DNA of 64,000 nucleotides from Brachybacterium sp. Z12 (GCF_014400405.1 NZ_CP060496.1:2604001-2668000), one strand, 5' to 3'. Positions 19,961-29,977 are shown, counted from the first letter of the stretch. The notes: generated by a model not told the origin, from the letters alone. Made by a program: numbers and translations.

Positions 19961-20116
19961 TGTGGATCCTTTCAGCGAACGTCCGCCATATGACGCTCAG
20001 AAGGGGGCGGTGGGCCTAGAAGGTGAGTGGTGTCCAGGGGTGCCGGGGCGGCATCGGAGCCGCCCGGCACGGTTCGGCCGGGGCGGAGGGATCAGCCTCT
20101 GCCCCGACCGATGAGG

Positions 20117-20521
20117 TCAGACGCGGCGGCGCTTGGCCGGGCGGGTGCCGTTGTGCGGCTGCGGGGTGACGTCCTGGATCGAGCCGACCTCGAGGCCGGT
20201 CGCGGTGAGCGAGCGGATCGCGGTCTCGCGGCCGGAGCCCGGGCCCTTCACGAAGACGTCGACCTTCTTCATGCCGTGCTCCTGGGCGCGGCGAGCGGCG
20301 GCCTCGGCGGCCATCTGCGCGGCGTACGGGGTCGACTTGCGCGAGCCCTTGAAGCCGACCTGGCCGGCGGAGGCCCAGGAGATGATGGCGCCGTTCGGGT
20401 CCGTGATGGACACGATCGTGTTGTTGAACGTGCTCTTGATGTGCGCCTGACCGTTGACGACGTTCTTCTTGTCCTTGCGACGCGGCTTGCGCGCAGCGGT
20501 CTGCTGGGTCTTGGTTGCCAT
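20117..20521 (-). CDS. rpsK: 30S ribosomal protein S11
   Basis: 134 residues; S11 sits on the platform of the small subunit and helps form the Shine-Dalgarno cleft. The conserved core [40 protein letters not shown] and the C-terminal [19 protein letters not shown] are all present. The first 20 residues are basic. It is followed at 156 bases by rpoA and preceded at 104 bases by rpsM in the alpha operon. Confidence 0.97.
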   Translation of the reverse strand: MATKTQQTAARKPRRKDKKNVVNGQAHIKSTFNNTIVSITDPNGAIISWASAGQVGFKGSRKSTPYAAQMAAEAAARRAQEHGMKKVDVFVKGPGSGRETAIRSLTATGLEVGSIQDVTPQPHNGTRPAKRRRV

Positions 20522-20625
20522 GCGGCAGAACTCCTCTGGTGAGTATGGGGTGCGCCGGATCCCTCAGCGGCGCGAAGTGACTACGGGTCCGAAGACGTCC
20601 GCGGTCCGACGGCGGGTGCCGTGGA

Positions 20626-21000
20626 TCAGCGGGTCTTCTTCTTGCCGGCGACCGTGCGCTTGGGGCCCTTGCGGGTGCGCGCGTTGGTCTTGGTGCGCTG
20701 GCCGTGGACCGGGAGGCCGCGGCGGTGGCGCAGTCCCTGGTAGCTGCCGATCTCGACCTTGCGGCGGATATCAGCGGCCACCTCACGGCGCAGGTCACCC
20801 TCGACCATGTAGTTCGCCTCGATGTGATCGCGGAGCTTGACGAGCTCCTCGTCGCTGACCTCGCGCACGCGCGTGTCACCGGAGACGCCGGTAGCGGCCA
20901 GGGTCTCCAGGGCACGGGTGCGACCCATGCCGAAGATGTACGTCAGGGCGACTTCAAGGCGCTTTTCGCGCGGAAGGTCGACTCCCACCAGACGTGCCAT
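20626..21000 (-). CDS. rpsM: 30S ribosomal protein S13
   Basis: 124 residues; S13 in the head of the small subunit forms bridges to the large subunit and touches the P-site t[29 protein letters not shown], a helix-two-turn-helix, and the C-terminal [32 protein letters not shown] basic tail are standard. The gene follows rpmJ after about 215 bases, a wider gap than elsewhere in the operon in which I see no further gene. Confidence 0.97.
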   Translation of the reverse strand: MARLVGVDLPREKRLEVALTYIFGMGRTRALETLAATGVSGDTRVREVSDEELVKLRDHIEANYMVEGDLRREVAADIRRKVEIGSYQGLRHRRGLPVHGQRTKTNARTRKGPKRTVAGKKKTR

Positions 21001-21214
21001 GTGCAGATTCTCCTACTGTCTCGGAGGCCTGATCCAACTCCTCGCCCACGGGTCTGTTCCCTGGACGCCGCAGCCTCCGCGCTGCGGGTGTCCGGCTCGC
21101 GCCGGCGGAGTCGTCTCTTCTTTTGTGTGGTGCCCGCGGTGCGGGCTGCCCCTGTGGGGCGTGCCGCTCGAGGCGGCGGTCACGGCAGATGCCGGGACGG
21201 GCGGAATGCTCCGC

Positions 21215-21328
21215 TCAGCCCTGGCGCTGCTTGTGACGGGGATTCGAGCAGATCACCATGACGCGTGAGTGGCGACGGATCACCTTGCAGTTGTCACAGA
21301 TCGGCTTGACGCTCGGCTTGACCTTCAT
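21215..21328 (-). CDS. rpmJ: 50S ribosomal protein L36
   Basis: A 37-residue zinc-binding protein: [14 protein letters not shown], then [22 protein letters not shown]. The Cys11-Cys14-Cys27-His32 set of the zinc-retaining form is complete, so this is the zinc-dependent paralogue. It is too short for most gene finders but its place, 22 bases after infA and upstream of rpsM, is the canonical one. Confidence 0.95.
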   Translation of the reverse strand: MKVKPSVKPICDNCKVIRRHSRVMVICSNPRHKQRQG

Positions 21329-21350
21329 TGCTTTCCTTCTCCCGGGACGA

Positions 21351-21572
21351 TCACTTGTAGCGGTACACGATGCGGCCACGGTCGAGGTCGTAGGGGCTCA
21401 GCTCGACGACCACTCGGTCCTCGGGAAGGATACGGATGTAGTGCTGGCGCATCTTCCCGGAGATGTGCGCGAGCACAATGTGCCCGTTGTCGAGCTCGAC
21501 CCGGAAACGCGCATTCGCGAGCGCCTCCGCAACTCGACCCTCGACCTCGATCACGCCGTCCTTCTTCGCCAT
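21351..21572 (-). CDS. infA: Translation initiation factor IF-1
   Basis: 73 residues forming one OB fold: [52 protein letters not shown], and [15 protein letters not shown]-1 blocks the A site during initiation. ATG 21572 is the standard start; an upstream in-frame GTG would add nine unrelated residues. The gene heads the alpha operon (infA-rpmJ-rpsM-rpsK-rpoA-rplQ). Confidence 0.97.
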   Translation of the reverse strand: MAKKDGVIEVEGRVAEALANARFRVELDNGHIVLAHISGKMRQHYIRILPEDRVVVELSPYDLDRGRIVYRYK

Positions 21573-21889
21573 GCCTCCCCAATCTCTCGCCACCGGCACG
21601 CCGGGTCCGAGTTCCGCGTTCCTGATTACTCAGGCTGTGCTCACCGACCGTCGGACGACGGTACGGTGGTCGAAGAGGGTGCGGCCTGCGCGAGTCGTCG
21701 GCCTCGCTGATCGAGACGGCAGAGCCGCCCGATCGATCGGCACGACGGGACTGCACGACCTGCGATGAGGACGACGCGCACGGAGCACACCCGATGGATC
21801 AGCCTACACGCGCCCCCGGGATCCGGCGAGGGGTATCGCAATGACCCCGATCACGTCACATCTGCGCAGTCGTGGACCCGAGCGTGGGC
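21573..21889 (-). promoter_or_regulatory. Intergenic region upstream of infA with a candidate promoter
   Basis: This 317-base gap between map and infA has no gene. The best -10 element for the minus strand is TAGGCT (21801-21806); the hexamer 17-18 bases upstream (TCGCCG/CTCGCC) is poor, so promoter identity is uncertain. If it is used, the infA leader would be about 220 bases. Confidence 0.35.
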
Positions 21890-22737
21890 TCAGGCCGTAC
21901 CGCCGGCCAGAGGGTCCGGGGCGGCGATGATGCCGCGCTTCGCGAGCTCGGCGGCGCCGCCGTCACCCTCGGTGAGCACCAGCAGCCCCTGCTCTGTGAC
22001 GGCCACGGAATGCTCGACGTGGGCGGCTCGACCGCCGGCGGTGGCGCGCACCGTCCAGTCGTCGTCCTCGAGCTCCCAGGTGCCGGGGCCCTGGATGAGC
22101 ATCGGCTCGATCGCCAGGCACATGCCGGCGCGGATTTTCGGACCGCGCGAGCGGGTGCGGTAGTTCATGACGTCGGGCGCCTGGTGCATGGCGGTGCCGA
22201 TGCCGTGCCCGCCGAAGCCCTCGAGGTGGGAGAGGCTCTCCCCGCGACCTCGGTGACATGGTCCTCGATGGCGGCGCCGATCTGCCCCACCCGGTCCGCG
22301 GTGGCGAGCGCGGCGATGCCGGCCCACAGCGCGTCGCGGGTGATGCGGACCAGGTCCTCGTCGGCGGCCGAACGGGGCGTGCCCACGATGTGGGTGCGGG
22401 CGGCATCGGAGTGCCAGCCCTCGATGATCAGCCCGCCGTCGATGGAGACGATGTCCCCGTCCTCGAGCGGGCGGTCGTCGGGGATCCCGTGCACCACCAC
22501 GTCGTTGACGCTGATGCACAGCGTCGCCGGGTACCCCTGATAGCCCAGGAAGTTCGGAGTGGCGCCCTCGTCACGGATCATGTCGTGGGCGAGGGTGTCC
22601 AGCTCGTTGGTGGTGATGCCGGGCCGGATGTGCTCTGCGAGCATGTCGTGGACCTGATGAAGCAGCTTGCCGCTGCGGCGCATCACCAGGATCTGCTCGG
22701 GGGTCTTGAGCTCCACTCGCTCCGGCAGGAGGCTCAT
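21890..22737 (-). CDS. map: Methionine aminopeptidase type I, one apparent frameshift
   Basis: This enzyme removes the initiator methionine. The first part reads MSLLPERVELKTPEQILVMR, then ATLCISVNDVVVHGIPDDRPLEDGDIVSIDGG and WHSDAARTHIVG, giving the Asp/Asp/His metal ligands. A break near 22236, where GCGGGGAGA should be GCGGGGGAGA, leads into VAGESLSHLEGFGGHGIG, then MCLAIEPMLIQG and VRATAGGRAAHVEHSVAVTEQG with the remaining His/Glu ligands. Repaired length is 282 residues. The gene starts four bases into the end of adk (ATGA-type overlap). A single missing G in an indispensable gene points to base-calling error. Confidence 0.94.
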
Positions 22738-23333
22738 CGGTCGGTGAGCGCCTCGCGCAGCGAGGTGGTGACCTCGTCGATCGAGGCCATGCCATCGACC
22801 CTGCGCACGAGGTCACGCTTCTCGTAGACGTCGATCAGCGGGGCAGTCTGCTCGGCGTAGACCTCGAGGCGACGACGGATGGTCTCCTCGGTGTCGTCGC
22901 TGCGGCCCTGCTCCTTGCCGCGTTCGACCAGACGGCCCACGACCTCCTCGGTCTCCACCACAAGCAGGAGCACGGCGTCGAGGGAGGAGTCGAGCTCGGT
23001 GAGCATGCCGTCGAGGGCCTCGACCTGGTCGAGGGTGCGTGGGTACCCGTCCAGGAGGAAGCCGTCCTCGGCATCGTCCTCGGCGAGGCGGGAGCGGACC
23101 ATGTCATTGGTGACGGAGTCCGGGACGTACTCGCCCTTGTCCATGTAGGACTTCGCGAGGATGCCGAGCTCGGTCTCTCCCGAGACGTTGGCGCGGAAGA
23201 TATCTCCGGTCGAGATCGCCGGGATGGACAGCTCCTCGGCGAGGCGCACGGCCTGGGTGCCCTTGCCCGCGCCGGGCGGGCCCACGATCAGGAGGCGTCG
23301 GGCCTGGGCGGAGGCGTCGGAGGTGTTGGTCAC
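22734..23333 (-). CDS. adk: Adenylate kinase
   Basis: A 199-residue kinase converting AMP and ATP to two ADP. The P loop GPPGAGKGT is at 18-26, the AMP-binding segment STGDIFRANV follows, then DGYPRTLDQVEAL and a short LID (RLVERGKEQGRSDDTEETIRRRLEVY) without the four-Cys zinc site. The short LID is normal for actinobacteria. GTG 23333 overlaps the secY stop (GTGA), and the stop overlaps the map start, so secY-adk-map are translationally coupled. Confidence 0.96.
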   Translation of the reverse strand: MTNTSDASAQARRLLIVGPPGAGKGTQAVRLAEELSIPAISTGDIFRANVSGETELGILAKSYMDKGEYVPDSVTNDMVRSRLAEDDAEDGFLLDGYPRTLDQVEALDGMLTELDSSLDAVLLLVVETEEVVGRLVERGKEQGRSDDTEETIRRRLEVYAEQTAPLIDVYEKRDLVRRVDGMASIDEVTTSLREALTDR

Positions 23334-24633
23334 CGGAGGATCCCTTCGTAGTGGTGCTGCTGGAGCTTCGCGTCGATCTGCTTCACGGTGTCGAGGCCGA
23401 CGCCGATGATGATCAGCAGGGAGACGCCGCCGAGCGGGAAGTCCTGCGAAGTTCCGAGGTAGGCGAGCGCGAACAGCGGGATCAGGCAGATCACCGCGAG
23501 GTAGACGGCGCCGGCGGACTGGATTCGATTGATCACGTAGCGCAGGTAGCGCTCCGTGGGCCTGCCCGCGCGCACGTTGGGGACGAAGCCCCCGTACTTC
23601 TTCATGTTGTCGGCGATCTCCTCCGCGTTGAAGGTGATCGAGGTGTAGAAGAAGGCGAAGAAGACGATCAGGGTCACGTAGACGACGGCGTAGACCCAGG
23701 AGAACGACATGCCGAGCACCAGGTTGCTGTTCACCCACTGCACCCAGGACGCCTCGGGGTCGCCGAAGGACGACGCCATCTGCGGCAGCGCGAGGATGGA
23801 GGAGGCGAAGATGACCGGGATGACGCCGGACTGGTTGACCTTCACCGGGATGTAGGTCGAGGTGCCTCCGTACATGCGGCGGCCCACCATCCGCTTGGCG
23901 TACTGCACCGGGATGCGGCGCTGGGACTGCTCGACGAACACCATGCCCACCATCACGACCAGCGCGACCAGGATGACCAGGGAGAAGGTGAGCCAGCCCT
24001 GCAGCTGCCAGACCTGGGAGAAGGATCCCGGGAACGAGGAGGCGATCGACGTGAAGATCATCAGCGACATGCCGTTGCCGATGCCGCGCTCGGTGATCAT
24101 CTCGCCCAGGAACATGATCAGCACGGTGCCGACGGTCATGGTCATGACCATGGACAGCAGGGTCGGGATCGACTGATCGGGGACCAGCTCGAGGTTGCAG
24201 CCGACGAAGAAGTTCCCGGAGCGCACCAGCGTGATGATGGTGGTGGACTGGAGGACGCCCAGACCGATGGTCAGGTACCGGGTGTACTGGGTGAGCTTCG
24301 CGGTGCCCGATGCCCCCTCCTTGTGGAGGGCCTCGAACCGCGGGATCACCACGCGCAGAAGCTGCACGATGATCGATGCGGTGATGTAGGGCATGACGCC
24401 CAGGGCGAAGATAGAGAGCTGCAGCAGAGCACCGCCGGAGAACATGTTGATCATGCCCATCACGTTGGAGCCGGCACCCGAGGAGGCCTGATCGGCGCAG
24501 ATCGTCACGTTGGTGGCGTCGAATCCCGGGGTGGGAATGAAGACGCCGAGGCGATAGACCGCGATCAGACCGAGCGTGAAGAAGATCTTCGCCCTCAGCT
24601 CGGGGTGCGCAGCGCGCGCACGAACGAGTTCAC
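23330..24633 (-). CDS. secY: Preprotein translocase subunit SecY, one apparent frameshift
   Basis: SecY is the ten-helix channel of the Sec system in the cytoplasmic membrane. From GTG 24633, with AGGAGG seven bases upstream, the frame gives NSFVRALRTP and stops; adding one C to the CCCC run near 24605 restores ELRAKIFFTLGLIAVYRLGVFIPTPG and the rest of the protein. The plug and helices follow (MINMFSGGALLQLSIFALGVMPYITASII, RYLTIGLGVLQ, MVMTMTVGTVLIMFLGEMI). Repaired length is 434 residues. It follows rplO in the spc operon. An uncorrected reading would give a truncated SecY beginning at 24508, without helix 1. Confidence 0.94.
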
Positions 24634-24786
24634 CTGTTTCCCTCCTGGAGGTCCGGGGACGGGACCAAGGTTGTCACGGTCCGTCCCAGTGCCGCGGGAT
24701 GCGCGCGGCCATAGGACCGGCCCCGGTATGACGACAGGGCACCGCGGCACAGATTATTCTGTGCCACGGTGCCCCGTCAAAGAGAC

Positions 24787-25245
24787 TCACGCGGTGGTGA
24801 CGGACCCGCCAGCCGCCGCGATCTTCTGCTCCGCCGAGGCGGAGAACTTCTGGGCGGTGATGTCGAGCTTGACGCTCAGCTCACCGGCGCCCAGCACCTT
24901 GACGGGCTGGTTCTTGCGCACAGCGCCCTTGGCCACGAGATCCTCGACCGTGACAGTGCCGCCCTCGGGGAACAGCTCCTGCAGGGTCGCCAGGTTCACG
25001 GGCTGGAACTCGACGCGGAACGGGTTGGTGAAGCCGCGAAGCTTCGGCAGCCGCATGTGCAGCGGCATCTGCCCGCCCTCGAAGCCGATACGCACCGTGT
25101 TGCGGGCCTTGGTGCCCTTGGTGCCGCGACCGGCCGTCTTGCCCTTGGAAGCCTCACCACGGCCGACGCGGGTGCGTGCGGTCTTCGACCCGGGCGCGGG
25201 GCGCAGGTCGTGGAGCTTCAGAGGGCTCTGGTTGGAATCAGTCAT
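24787..25245 (-). CDS. rplO: 50S ribosomal protein L15
   Basis: 152 residues. L15 binds late in large-subunit assembly near 23S domain II and V. The Gly/Lys-rich N-terminus ([38 protein letters not shown]) and [17 protein letters not shown] are diagnostic. It lies between rpmD, one base upstream, and secY, with about 150 bases of spacing that hold a possible hairpin but no gene. Confidence 0.97.
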   Translation of the reverse strand: MTDSNQSPLKLHDLRPAPGSKTARTRVGRGEASKGKTAGRGTKGTKARNTVRIGFEGGQMPLHMRLPKLRGFTNPFRVEFQPVNLATLQELFPEGGTVTVEDLVAKGAVRKNQPVKVLGAGELSVKLDITAQKFSASAEQKIAAAGGSVTTA

Positions 25246-25246
25246 G

Positions 25247-25426
25247 TCAGTCCACCTCTTCGAACGTCACCAGATGGGTGACAGTGCGGATCATGCCGCG
25301 GATCTCAGGGCGGTCTTCCTTCACCACGGTGTCACCGATGCGCTTGAGGCCGAGGCCGCGCAGGGTGGCTCGCTGGCTCTGGGAGCCGCCGATGTCCGAA
25401 CGGACCTGGGTCACCTTGATCTGCAT
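25247..25426 (-). CDS. rpmD: 50S ribosomal protein L30
   Basis: 59 residues: [59 protein letters not shown] when read in three parts, the usual small alpha/beta protein. The ATG overlaps the rpsE stop (TGATG), and the stop is one base before rplO, the canonical rpsE-rpmD-rplO order. Confidence 0.93.
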   Translation of the reverse strand: MQIKVTQVRSDIGGSQSQRATLRGLGLKRIGDTVVKEDRPEIRGMIRTVTHLVTFEEVD

Positions 25427-26115
25427 CAGGCACCCACCTTCTGCGCACGAGCAGCTGCACGACCCGCGGCCTGTGCCCGCAGAAGCGGGGCCGGGGCGAC
25501 GTGCTCGACCGGGAGGCCACGACGTGCTGCCACGGCCTCCGGCTCTTCGAGCTGCTTGAGCGCATCGACGGTCGCCCGCACGATGTTGATGGCATTGGTC
25601 GAGCCGAGCGACTTGGAGAGCACGTCATGCACTCCCGCGCACTCGAGCACGGCGCGGACCGGACCGCCGGCGATCACACCGGTGCCCGGGGCGGCCGGGC
25701 GCAGCAGGACGACGCCCGCTGCATCCTCACCCTGGACCGGGTGCACGACGGTGCCCTGGATACGAGGGACGCGGAAGAAGTTCTTCTTCGCCTCCTCGAC
25801 GCCCTTGGCGATCGCCGCGGGCACCTCCTTGGCCTTGCCGTAGCCGACGCCGACGGTGCCGTCGCCGTCACCCACCACCACGAGGGCGGTGAAGGAGAAA
25901 CGACGGCCGCCCTTGACGACCTTCGAGACTCGGTTGATGCTCACGACGCGCTCGAGGAACGCCGACTTCTCAGCTTCCTGTCCGCGGCCGCGGCCACCCT
26001 GACGCCCACCGCGATCGTTGCCGCCCTGGCGGGCGCCCCGGTCGTTGCTGGTGTTCGTGTTGTCGTTCCCACGGCCGGAGGCCGCGGGACCGTTGCTACG
26101 CTGCTGTGCAGCCAT
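25426..26115 (-). CDS. rpsE: 30S ribosomal protein S5 with an Arg/Gly/Asn-rich N-terminal tail
   Basis: 229 residues; S5 lies at the mRNA entrance and controls decoding fidelity. The double-stranded RNA-binding-like core starts near residue 46 ([47 protein letters not shown]), followed by [25 protein letters not shown]. The first 45 residues are low complexity, rich in Arg, Gly, Asn and Gln ([23 protein letters not shown]), longer than in most bacteria. ATG 26115 is the only start that leaves a sensible gap after rplR. The position between rplR and rpmD is canonical. Confidence 0.96.
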   Translation of the reverse strand: MAAQQRSNGPAASGRGNDNTNTSNDRGARQGGNDRGGRQGGRGRGQEAEKSAFLERVVSINRVSKVVKGGRRFSFTALVVVGDGDGTVGVGYGKAKEVPAAIAKGVEEAKKNFFRVPRIQGTVVHPVQGEDAAGVVLLRPAAPGTGVIAGGPVRAVLECAGVHDVLSKSLGSTNAINIVRATVDALKQLEEPEAVAARRGLPVEHVAPAPLLRAQAAGRAAARAQKVGA

Positions 26116-26152
26116 ATTCAGATCCTCTTCTCGTCCTGTGTCCGGGCGGCGA

Positions 26153-26539
26153 TCACAGCGCCAGGCCAGCCTCGCGGGCGCCGTCAGCGACGGCGGCCAC
26201 GCGGCCGTGGTACTTGTTGCCGCCGCGGTCGAACACGACGGAGTCGATCCCGGCAGCCTTGGCACGCTCGCCGACGAGGGTCCCGACGGTGCGGGCCTTA
26301 TCGGTCTTCGCTGCCTCGGTGCCGCGCAGGTCGGCTTCCATGGTCGAGGCCGACGCGAGGGTCTTGCCGAGGGCGTCGTCGACGACCTGGACGAAGACGT
26401 GGCGCGCCGAGCGGGTGACCACCAGACGGGGACGCTGGGCGGTGCCGACGACACGGCGGCGGACACGCAGATGGCGACGGCCGCGCATGCGCAGCTTGCT
26501 GCCGCGGTTGCCCTTGGAGTGCTTGAGTGCGTAACCCAT
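26153..26539 (-). CDS. rplR: 50S ribosomal protein L18
   Basis: 128 residues; L18 brings 5S rRNA to the large subunit. The basic start [28 protein letters not shown] and the core [43 protein letters not shown] and [19 protein letters not shown] are typical. ATG 26539 was chosen, three bases after the rplF stop; a GTG six bases earlier overlaps that stop. Confidence 0.96.
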   Translation of the reverse strand: MGYALKHSKGNRGSKLRMRGRRHLRVRRRVVGTAQRPRLVVTRSARHVFVQVVDDALGKTLASASTMEADLRGTEAAKTDKARTVGTLVGERAKAAGIDSVVFDRGGNKYHGRVAAVADGAREAGLAL

Positions 26540-26541
26540 GA

Positions 26542-27083
26542 TCACTTACCAGCCTTTCCGGCCTTGCGGAGCACGACCTCGTCGGCGTAGCGCACACCCT
26601 GCCCTTGTAGGGCTCGGGCTTGCGGAGCTTGCGGATGTTCGCCGCGACCTCGCCCACCTGCTGCTTGGAGTTGCCGCTGACCGAGAGCTTGGTCGGCGAG
26701 TCCACGGTGAAGGTGATGCCCTGGGGCGCCTTCACCACGACGGGGTGGGAGAAGCCGAGGGCGAACTCGAGGTCCGTGCCCTTCGCGGTGACGCGGTAGC
26801 CCGTCCCCACGATCTCCAGCTTCTTGGTGAAGCCCTCGGTGACACCGAGGACGATGTTGTTGACGAGCGTGCGGGTCAGGCCGTGGAGGGCCTTCGTCTC
26901 GCGCTCTTCGTCGGGGCGGCGCACGACGATCGTGCCGTCCTCGCCGCGCTCGACGGTCAGGGGCTCGGGCACCACATGGGTGAGCTCCCCCTTGGGGCCG
27001 GTCACCGTGACGGTGCGGCCTTCGATGGTGACGTTCTGCACTGCTGCCGGTACTGCTACCGGTCGGAGTCCGATGCGGGACAT
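26542..27083 (-). CDS. rplF: 50S ribosomal protein L6, one apparent frameshift
   Basis: L6 lies near the GTPase-associated centre of the large subunit. [37 protein letters not shown], and [28 protein letters not shown] show the two homologous L6 domains. Near 26600 the sequence KPEPYKG breaks; one restored base continues as [20 protein letters not shown] to a TGA at 26542. Repaired length is 180 residues, the normal size. Unrepaired, the frame would run into the rplR gene. L6 is essential. Confidence 0.94.
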
Positions 27084-27102
27084 AGCTGTTCTCCTCTCCC
27101 GC

Positions 27103-27501
27103 TCACCAGATGTAGGCGAGGACTTCCCCACCCACACCCTTCTTGGCAGCCTGCTTGTCGGTCAGAAGGCCGGAGGACGTGGACAGGATCGCCACGCCCA
27201 GTCCGCCGAGGACCTTGGGCAGATTGGTGGACTTCGCGTACACACGCAGGCCGGGCTTCGAGATACGGCGGATCCCGGAGATGGCGCGATCACGGCTGTC
27301 CGAGTACTTGAGCTCGAGGACGAGCTTGCTGCCCACCTCGGCCTCTTCCTCGGTCCAACCGAGGATGTAGCCCTCAGCCTTCAGGATGTCCGCGATGCGG
27401 GCCTTCAACTTCGAATACGGCATGGACGCGGATTCGTGGTACGCCCCAGAGGCGTTCCTGATCCGTGTCAGCATGTCCGCGATCGGGTCGGTCATGGTCA
27501 T
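27103..27501 (-). CDS. rpsH: 30S ribosomal protein S8
   Basis: 132 residues; S8 is a primary 16S rRNA binder. [40 protein letters not shown] and the C-terminal [51 protein letters not shown] are standard when read in parts. In other bacteria S8 represses the spc operon by binding an rplE-proximal mRNA site; no copy of that site was identified. The start could be either Met1 or Met3. Confidence 0.97.
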   Translation of the reverse strand: MTMTDPIADMLTRIRNASGAYHESASMPYSKLKARIADILKAEGYILGWTEEEAEVGSKLVLELKYSDSRDRAISGIRRISKPGLRVYAKSTNLPKVLGGLGVAILSTSSGLLTDKQAAKKGVGGEVLAYIW

Positions 27502-27573
27502 GTCTGTTGCTTCTTCCTCACCTGGTTTCCCTCTGCCGCGATGAATGCGACGAGGGACCTCTGGCGGTAGTCC

Positions 27574-27759
27574 TTACCAGCTGCTCTTGGTGACGCCGGG
27601 GAGCTCTCCGCGGTGAGCCATCTCGCGAAGGCAGACACGGCAGAGACCGAACTTGCGGTACACGGAATGCGGGCGACCGCAGCGCTGGCACCGGGTGTAG
27701 GCGCGCACGGCGAACTTGGGCTTGCGCTCCGACTTCTTGATCAGGGCTGTCTTTGCCAT
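27574..27759 (-). CDS. rpsZ: 30S ribosomal protein S14, type Z
   Basis: 61 residues with two CxxC pairs (CQRC and CRVC) forming a zinc ribbon, the zinc-dependent S14 variant of actinobacteria and firmicutes. It helps shape the head of the small subunit. It lies between rplE, one base upstream, and rpsH, the canonical position. Confidence 0.97.
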   Translation of the reverse strand: MAKTALIKKSERKPKFAVRAYTRCQRCGRPHSVYRKFGLCRVCLREMAHRGELPGVTKSSW

Positions 27760-27760
27760 A

Positions 27761-28330
27761 TCAGTTCTCCTTGAAGGGGAAGCCGAGCAGCTTGAGCAGC
27801 GCGCGTCCCTCGTCGTCGGTCTTCGCGGTGGTCACGACCGTGATGTCCATACCGCGGACGCGATCGATCTTGTCCTGGTCGATCTCGTGGAACATGACCT
27901 GCTCCGTGAGACCGAAGGTGTAGTTCCCGTTGCCGTCGAAGTGCTTCGGGGACAGACCGCGGAAGTCACGGATGCGGGGCAGCGCCGTGGACAGCAGACG
28001 GTCCAGGAACTCCCACATCCGGGCGTTGCGCAGGGTGACGTGCGCACCGATCGGCATGCCCTCGCGCAGCTTGAACTGTGCGATGGACTTGCGGGCCTTG
28101 GTGACCTGGGGCTTCTGGCCGGTGATATCCGCGAGGTCGCGGATCGCGCCGTCGATGACCTTCGAGTCGCGTGCGGCGTCGCCGACGCCCATGTTCACGA
28201 CGATCTTGGTCACGCCGGGCACGAGCATCACGTTCTCGTAGCCGAACTGCTCGGTCAGCTGAGACTTGATGGTCTCGTTGTACTTGGTCTTCAGACGCGG
28301 GGTGAGCGCCTGGGTGGCGGTCTCGCTCAT
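27761..28330 (-). CDS. rplE: 50S ribosomal protein L5
   Basis: 189 residues; L5 carries 5S rRNA with L18 and touches the P-site tRNA. Core segments: [61 protein letters not shown], and [25 protein letters not shown] in parts. ATG 28330 lies two bases after the rplX stop and matches the family length; a longer in-frame reading upstream overlaps rplX and is rejected. Confidence 0.97.
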   Translation of the reverse strand: MSETATQALTPRLKTKYNETIKSQLTEQFGYENVMLVPGVTKIVVNMGVGDAARDSKVIDGAIRDLADITGQKPQVTKARKSIAQFKLREGMPIGAHVTLRNARMWEFLDRLLSTALPRIRDFRGLSPKHFDGNGNYTFGLTEQVMFHEIDQDKIDRVRGMDITVVTTAKTDDEGRALLKLLGFPFKEN

Positions 28331-28331
28331 C

Positions 28332-28718
28332 TCAGATGTCCTTCCCGGAGCGCTTGGCGAAGCGGACGCGCACCTGCTTGGTGCGGCCGTTCTCGAGCTC
28401 GAGGGTCTCGACGCGGTAACCGATCTTGGTCGGCTTGTTGTCCTCCGGGTCGACCAGGGCCACGTTGGACACGTGGATCGTGGCCTCGCGCTGCTCGATG
28501 CCGCCCGCGCCGCCAGCCTGGTTGGGCTTGACGTGGTGGGTACGGCGGTTGATGCCCTCGACCAGCACACGCTGGGTATCGGGGAACACCTGCAGGACGC
28601 GGCCCTGCTTGCCCTTGTCACCGGACTCGAGGCCGCGCGCGGCGGCCTTGTCGCCGTCGCTGGTGCGACCGCTGATCACCTGGACGAGGTCGCCCTTCTT
28701 GATCTTCATCTTTGCCAT
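28332..28718 (-). CDS. rplX: 50S ribosomal protein L24
   Basis: 128 residues; L24 starts large-subunit assembly. The KOW motif is visible in [25 protein letters not shown] sequence (with a roughly ten-residue insertion AARGLESGD between the usual GRDKG segment) and [20 protein letters not shown], followed by [19 protein letters not shown] and [11 protein letters not shown]. The C-terminal part is slightly longer than in E. coli, as is usual in actinobacteria. One base separates it from rplN and from rplE. Confidence 0.96.
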   Translation of the reverse strand: MAKMKIKKGDLVQVISGRTSDGDKAAARGLESGDKGKQGRVLQVFPDTQRVLVEGINRRTHHVKPNQAGGAGGIEQREATIHVSNVALVDPEDNKPTKIGYRVETLELENGRTKQVRVRFAKRSGKDI

Positions 28719-28719
28719 G

Positions 28720-29088
28720 TCACACCACCTCCGGTGCCAGCGAGACGATCTTCATGAAGCGCTTGTCCCGCAGCTCGCGCCCGACGGGGCCGAAGATGCG
28801 GGTACCGCGCGGCTCGCCGTCGGTCTTCAGGATGACCGCTGCGTTCTCGTCGAAGCGGATGTAGGAGCCGTCAACACGACGGACTTCCTTGGACGTACGG
28901 ACGATGACCGCCTTGACGATGTCGCCCTTCTTGACGTTGCCACCGGGGATGGCGTCCTTGACGGTCGCCACGATGGTGTCCCCGATGCTGGCGTAACGGC
29001 GACCGGAGCCACCGAGAACACGGATGCAGAGAATCTCCTTGGCACCCGTGTTGTCGGCGATCTTCAGTCGCGACTCCTGCTGAATCAC
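28720..29088 (-). CDS. rplN: 50S ribosomal protein L14
   Basis: 122 residues; L14 forms an inter-subunit bridge and is the binding site of the silencing factor Rsf[37 protein letters not shown] and [28 protein letters not shown] are diagnostic. The start codon is GTG with TAGGAGAACGA upstream. It is the first gene of the spc block, separated from rpsQ by a 1.5-kb insert. Confidence 0.97.
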   Translation of the reverse strand: MIQQESRLKIADNTGAKEILCIRVLGGSGRRYASIGDTIVATVKDAIPGGNVKKGDIVKAVIVRTSKEVRRVDGSYIRFDENAAVILKTDGEPRGTRIFGPVGRELRDKRFMKIVSLAPEVV

Positions 29089-29400
29089 TCGTTCTCCTAT
29101 CGTCTCACCGGTTCTCTTCCCACCCGCGGGGGCGGGCGGACCGAGCCTTGCGGAACGGAATATGGACCAATGCCCGGCAGCGCTCCGGCCGGAAAACCGA
29201 CACGGGGCGTCACCGCCGACGAGCCCCGGGCACCGAAGAGCCCCCGGCCGGACTCAGGCACTGGCGTGGTGAACGCTGGGCGTTCGCCTCATGTGCGAGG
29301 TCTCCGACGAGGACGGATCTGGTGGTACCGGATCCAGTCGCGGACTTCTGGGCTCCGACTCCACACGGGTGTGGGCGCACAGTCCTCCGGCAACCGCTCA

Positions 29401-29430
29401 AGACTACGCTTCCCCGCACACGGCTGTCAC
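29401..29430 (-). promoter_or_regulatory. Candidate promoter of the spc operon (rplN)
   Basis: On the minus strand GTGACA (29425-29430) and TAGTCT (29401-29406) are 18 bases apart, a good -35/-10 pair. It would give an mRNA leader of roughly 300 bases before rplN. The stretch 29089-29400 contains no gene on either strand that I can support. Confidence 0.55.
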
Positions 29431-29496
29431 CCCTTCAGGGCAGACTGCGGCATGTGGGCTTGCTCTCCCAAGCTCCCGGGCGAGTAGGTTCGGGCC

Positions 29497-29907
29497 ATGA
29501 TCGACATCGATATCGCACGACGCCTCCGGGACCAGGGTCTCTCCTGGGAGCCGGCCGACGGGGATCGCTTCGCGATCGACAACGAACAGCTGCGCGAGGA
29601 GATCTTCATGCTCTCCTCCATGGTCGTGGAGCGGGCCCAGGGCCGCAGCGGCCATCCTGTGCTGCGCTTCAACGGCACCACGGAATGGGCTCTGGACTCC
29701 GTGGAGCAGCACGAGGTGGTGTGGATCCCCCGCGAGGACCAGCTGCGCGCCGCGCTCGGCGAAACCTTCCGGGCGCTGCGACGGATGGAGGACGGCAGCT
29801 TCGCGGTCACGGTCCGGACCGCAGAGGGCTCCGACCGCGAGGTGCCGGCACCCCGCGCGGAAGAGGCCCTCGCCGGCGCGCTGCTCATCCACCTCACCGA
29901 GAGCTGA
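29497..29907 (+). CDS. Conserved hypothetical actinobacterial protein
   Basis: A 136-residue soluble acidic protein, the only plus-strand gene inside the ribosomal block. No catalytic motif is recognised. Notable stretches are MIDIDIARRLRDQGLSWEPADGDRF, FNGTTEWALDSVEQHEVVWIPREDQLR, and a C-terminal EEALAGALLIHLTES. I recall similar small proteins in other Micrococcales, sometimes labelled as pilus-related without evidence; I do not assign a function. The ATG begins directly downstream of the divergent spc promoter region. The gene splits rpsQ from rplN, which are adjacent in many bacteria. Confidence 0.8.
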   Translation: MIDIDIARRLRDQGLSWEPADGDRFAIDNEQLREEIFMLSSMVVERAQGRSGHPVLRFNGTTEWALDSVEQHEVVWIPREDQLRAALGETFRALRRMEDGSFAVTVRTAEGSDREVPAPRAEEALAGALLIHLTES

Positions 29908-29977
29908 GCTTCGTGGGGGCGCACCTCCCGGGAACGCGCCCGCGCCGCTGGTCCGTCCCCCACTGCCGGGCCACGCC

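Noticed and set aside
23351..25843. Long plus-strand open frame (830 codons) opposite secY, adk and rplO
   Set aside because: It mirrors minus-strand ribosomal genes; in GC-rich DNA the antisense frame stays open. The translation is rich in His, Asp and Arg with no known motif.
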